64,000 bases of DNA from Tenodera sinensis. Its lineage: Eukaryota > Arthropoda > Insecta > Mantodea > Mantidae. Both the position numbers and the translations under genes were made by a program. The DNA lies in assembly GCA_030765045.1 (NCBI GenBank), contig CM060966.1, forward strand, positions 60,160,022 through 60,224,021, given 5' to 3'. Of the stretch, positions 60,241 through 64,000 are shown in pieces (the stretch's first letter is position 1; each line of letters starts with the position of its first letter). The notes under the pieces are model-generated. The model had not been told where the DNA came from and made no database searches. It worked only from the letters and a program-made list of their open reading frames with translations.

Positions 60241-62637
60241 TATAAGGATGTTTGGTGGAAACGTACCAGGAATGGGATAGGCTGCAAAGTAATAAATTTA
60301 CCTTTAAGGTTAACACACAATATTTAATGCTTCAAAGGATTAATTGAGTTTACACCAGTATTTGAGTCATACATGAAAAGCTTTACATTGAGTTGTTGCA
60401 TTCGACTGGTTATAATGGAATTCCCCCACCCCACATCTCTGAATTTATATCTAGTTTTGACTAATCCCGGAAATTAAAGAAAATATAATGAACACTAAAT
60501 TTGGAAAAAGAAAGAACTTACCAAGGTTGCCTGTATGTTACTTGTATTGCCCCAACGGCTATCTTACATTTTAACACTGTGCTTGAAACGTCGCTGCCTT
60601 CGACGGTGATTGACTATTGTAGCTCTCCGTCTAGTTCACGAAGCCCAGGGCTGGATTTATATTACTCGACCCTCGCCAGTGCTGCCCAATGAGAGGATCG
60701 CCTGATGATGCTCTGATGTTACGTCATAGACGTGATGTTGTTCACTGCCTTTTCGAAAGTATGTCCTCTGGTGAATTATATAGTTTGTAAATGGAGTGAG
60801 CCGTAGCCTGGTAAAACGGCTCAGTCCAAAGAGCAGAAACTTGAAACAATGAGCTGGTTCGGAATGAAAGGCCTAACTTCGATGCATTCGTACCCTGCCT
60901 TCATCCTTTCAAGGAGATCTACTCGATCAAAGGTCAGGACTAGTGTACGAGTTGGCTTAGTTCACCACCTTTTCTACGCTGAACCCGGTGAACGTTAGAA
61001 ACGCCTTGCTCCAAAAGACCTTCCTTAATGTCCTCCTCATAGGCCAAATCGTCCGTGAACATATAGGCTTTCAATAATTTTGCATGCCATTGCGAGACCT
61101 AGTGCATGACTTTACTGGACCAGCAATGTTATCCAAACCTTTTGAATAATAAAGGGGCTCATCAATAAAATTTTTTTGACCTTCCTCATTTCTAGCTATT
61201 ACTAAGTAGCGAGAACTCTTGCTTTGTTGGTGTTGAGTTTTATTTTGAGTTTTCTTGGGAACTCATGGCGATGTTATCTTTTGTAATTGCAAATGTCTCC
61301 GATGGTATGCTCACATCCTGGGAACCACCCCTGCTTAGGTGAGAGTCCTGGCCTGGTCGTTGCTCACCCTAGGGTCTCACCTCCCAGTGTATAAACAGAG
61401 GGCCCTAATCGCCTTCAGGAGTGACCTTCAGCGGATACGAACACAGATCTTACATGATAACCAGTGGCTGAGAATTACGCGGTTATCCAATCATGCGTTG
61501 TGTCTCCCCATCCACCTACAACCCGTGCGTAGGTTATCCATCACTGTGTACAGGGAGGTATTAGGTGGGAGGTCAAACACAAAAGTGGTACAAAGTTGAT
61601 TGGGCGTTTAGCATGTACCCTCTCATCCCTTAGAGGAACCCAATAGAGTGTACGGCTCGGGTGGCCCCGGGTACACCAAAACAATACCTACCGTAGTGTG
61701 CCTCCTAGGGGGGGGGGAGAATATTTTAAGGAAGTAAAGTTATGCGCAGTGTGTTATGTAAAAAACACGCTGAGCACGTTTGTGTGCTTTAAGAGCCAAA
61801 TGGCATTCCTTGGGCTACCATGGCACTGGAACGTGTCGTGCTCTAGATGAAGCTCGAGGAATGCTGGAATCTACTGCGAACAGAATAGAACAGGTAAAAC
61901 ATACAACCATGTCATCAACGGTGGGGAAAGTATCGCCATTGAGATGAATTAGGGAACAAAATTCCACCAGTCAGCCTTGGAAACAATCCAGTTAGGATGT
62001 ATTGTTGCCCAGGATGGCGACCGGATAGGTGAGTGTTAATGGGATAATGGGAATTGGTTCCAGGGACGGGCTACAGAAATAAAGGTCCAGTGCTTAGTGT
62101 GTACTGTAGGCAGATGGTAAGAAGGTAGGCACGCCAGTGTTCAACACGACTAACCCGGAATCATCGCAAACGTCCACTATAAGCCACCAACGACCATCGT
62201 CAGTGTCGGAGCCCTATAGAGTGTGTTTGGCATTCAGATGAGTGGCAGAGGAATCTGTGCCTAAAGAGCCCGAAGATGTTACCGTGCATGACACTGCTCG
62301 GTGGTAAATAGACATTGCAAAGGACATTGCAAAGAGAGAAACAGATGTCCTGGAGCTGTACACGTGCCGCTAAAGCTTACTACCGTGTGTTTAGCGGTAC
62401 ACTGGCGACAGAGATAGCGTGCACCACCAGAGTAGCAACACCATCTCCTGCTCACCGAAAAGCTGCAGTCATGCCCAAATGCCGAAAAACTACGAAAATA
62501 AAAGCTGTAGACTACAAGTGGGTTTCTTGTAGACAGACGATTGAAGGCAGCCACTGCGAAAGTAGATCCTGTATGTCAGAGCTCATACCCGGAACCCATT
62601 GACATTCCCCATTCTGAAGCGGTTAATGAGAGAACTT
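60241..62637. other. Spacer without recognised content
   Basis: No frame longer than about 95 codons and none resembling a known domain. A G-run lies near 61710 and a small hairpin (GTGTTATGTAAAAAACAC) near 61750. The composition is less AT-rich than other spacers, so degraded elements may be hidden here. Confidence 0.5.
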
Positions 62638-63734
<1,097 letters not shown>

Positions 63735-63735
63735 C

Positions 63736-63753
63736 TGGTGTCAGAAGTGGGAT
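63736..63753 (+). other. Primer-binding site
   Basis: TGGTGTCAGAAGTGGGAT begins one base after the LTR end, the place where the tRNA primer anneals. The TGG start complements a CCA tail. The tRNA species was not identified. Confidence 0.75.
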
Positions 63754-63813
63754 CCGTCGAATTGCTTCTAGTTTCGTTACATCGTCGTTAGAAGTTGCAA
63801 CGTTAGAACCAAG

Positions 63814-64000
63814 ATGGAGGGAGATTCGGAAACCAGGAAGATGGCAATGATGAAAGAATTATTCGCCGAAATGAAGACGAGAAACGACAACCTCGTTGCC
63901 GAGCTGAAAGAGATGAAGACGGCAAACGACAACCTCGCTGCCGAGCTGAAAGAAGAAATGAAGACGGCAAACGACAACCTCGCTGCCAAAATGGAAACGA
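63814..64000 (+). CDS. gag start of the LTR retrotransposon (partial, runs off the edge)
   Basis: ATG at 63814, open for 62 codons to the window end. The protein starts MEGDSETRKMAMMKELFAEM and then shows a 14-15-residue coiled-coil repeat with the core ANDNLAAELKEEMKT, three times in succession (RNDNLVAELKEMKT, then ANDNLAAELKEEMKT, then ANDNLAAKMET). Repetitive N-terminal coiled coils of this sort occur in some insect Gypsy gags and would serve self-assembly. No stop or frameshift is seen in the visible part. Codon usage is less AT-rich than in the surrounding relics. Confidence 0.75.
   Translation, partial: MEGDSETRKMAMMKELFAEMKTRNDNLVAELKEMKTANDNLAAELKEEMKTANDNLAAKMET

Noticed and set aside
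61339..61599. 86-codon frame in the last spacer
   Set aside because: No start context, motif or repeat relationship that would support coding.

Overview
This window looks like repeat-dominated nuclear DNA of an animal, most likely an arthropod. No intact single-copy host gene could be identified. The evidence is several decayed non-LTR retrotransposons of Jockey/I-like type, two Ty3/Gypsy-like pol relics, a hAT transposon with its ends, a DUF4817-type remnant, two (ATT)n arrays of more than 600 bp, many (CA)n/(GT)n/(AT)n tracts, and AT-rich spacers full of stops. There is no bacterial gene organisation. The species cannot be named from the sequence alone.

Layout. 1-11085: one huge degenerate array of a 63-bp unit that runs off the left edge. 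Read on the minus strand it encodes a 21-residue, highly charged peptide repeat, and it is led by a non-repetitive N-terminal reading frame at 11086-11601 with two basic clusters. This looks like one gene, or the relic of one, whose repeat domain has expanded to at least 175 units with higher-order structure. 11.6-12.8 kb is AT-rich spacer. 12788-13566 is a near-pure (ATT)n array. 13598-16050 is a hAT element with recognisable ends, a dead transposase, and a 227-bp MITE nested inside it. 17.6-21.0 kb is a Gypsy-like relic (+). 21.2-25.1 kb is spacer. 25137-25386 is a small element made of a perfect 96-bp inverted repeat with a 14-bp target duplication and a hammerhead-ribozyme-like core. 25.6-29.2 kb is a minus-strand LINE split by about 2.2 kb of other repeats. 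29564-44432 is a very large inverted repeat, with arms of about 4.8 and 6.4 kb around a 3.6-kb spacer. The spacer holds a degenerate tandem array, a second hammerhead-like element and a minus-strand Gypsy relic. The right arm alone carries a 471-bp solo LTR and a 1.4-kb LTR-like insert.

44.9-55.4 kb is a nested LINE cluster (+). A Jockey-like copy is cut in two (44.88-45.79 and 53.22-55.39 kb) by about 7.4 kb that contains a nearly full-length sister copy (ORF1 + ORF2) and the ORF1 of a different LINE. 55.6-60.2 kb is a minus-strand I/Jockey-like LINE with endonuclease, RT and RNase H. 62638-63270 is a second (ATT)n array abutting a 5' LTR (63271-63734), a primer-binding site and the start of a coiled-coil gag that runs off the right edge. 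This is the only reading frame at that end that looks undamaged.

The genes do not form a pathway. What the window records is a history of nested insertion, tandem expansion and inverted duplication. The most unusual items are the coding-derived 63-bp mega-array with its attached N-terminus, the hammerhead-like inverted-dimer element, the large inverted repeat, and a repeat family that appears to seed CA microsatellites.
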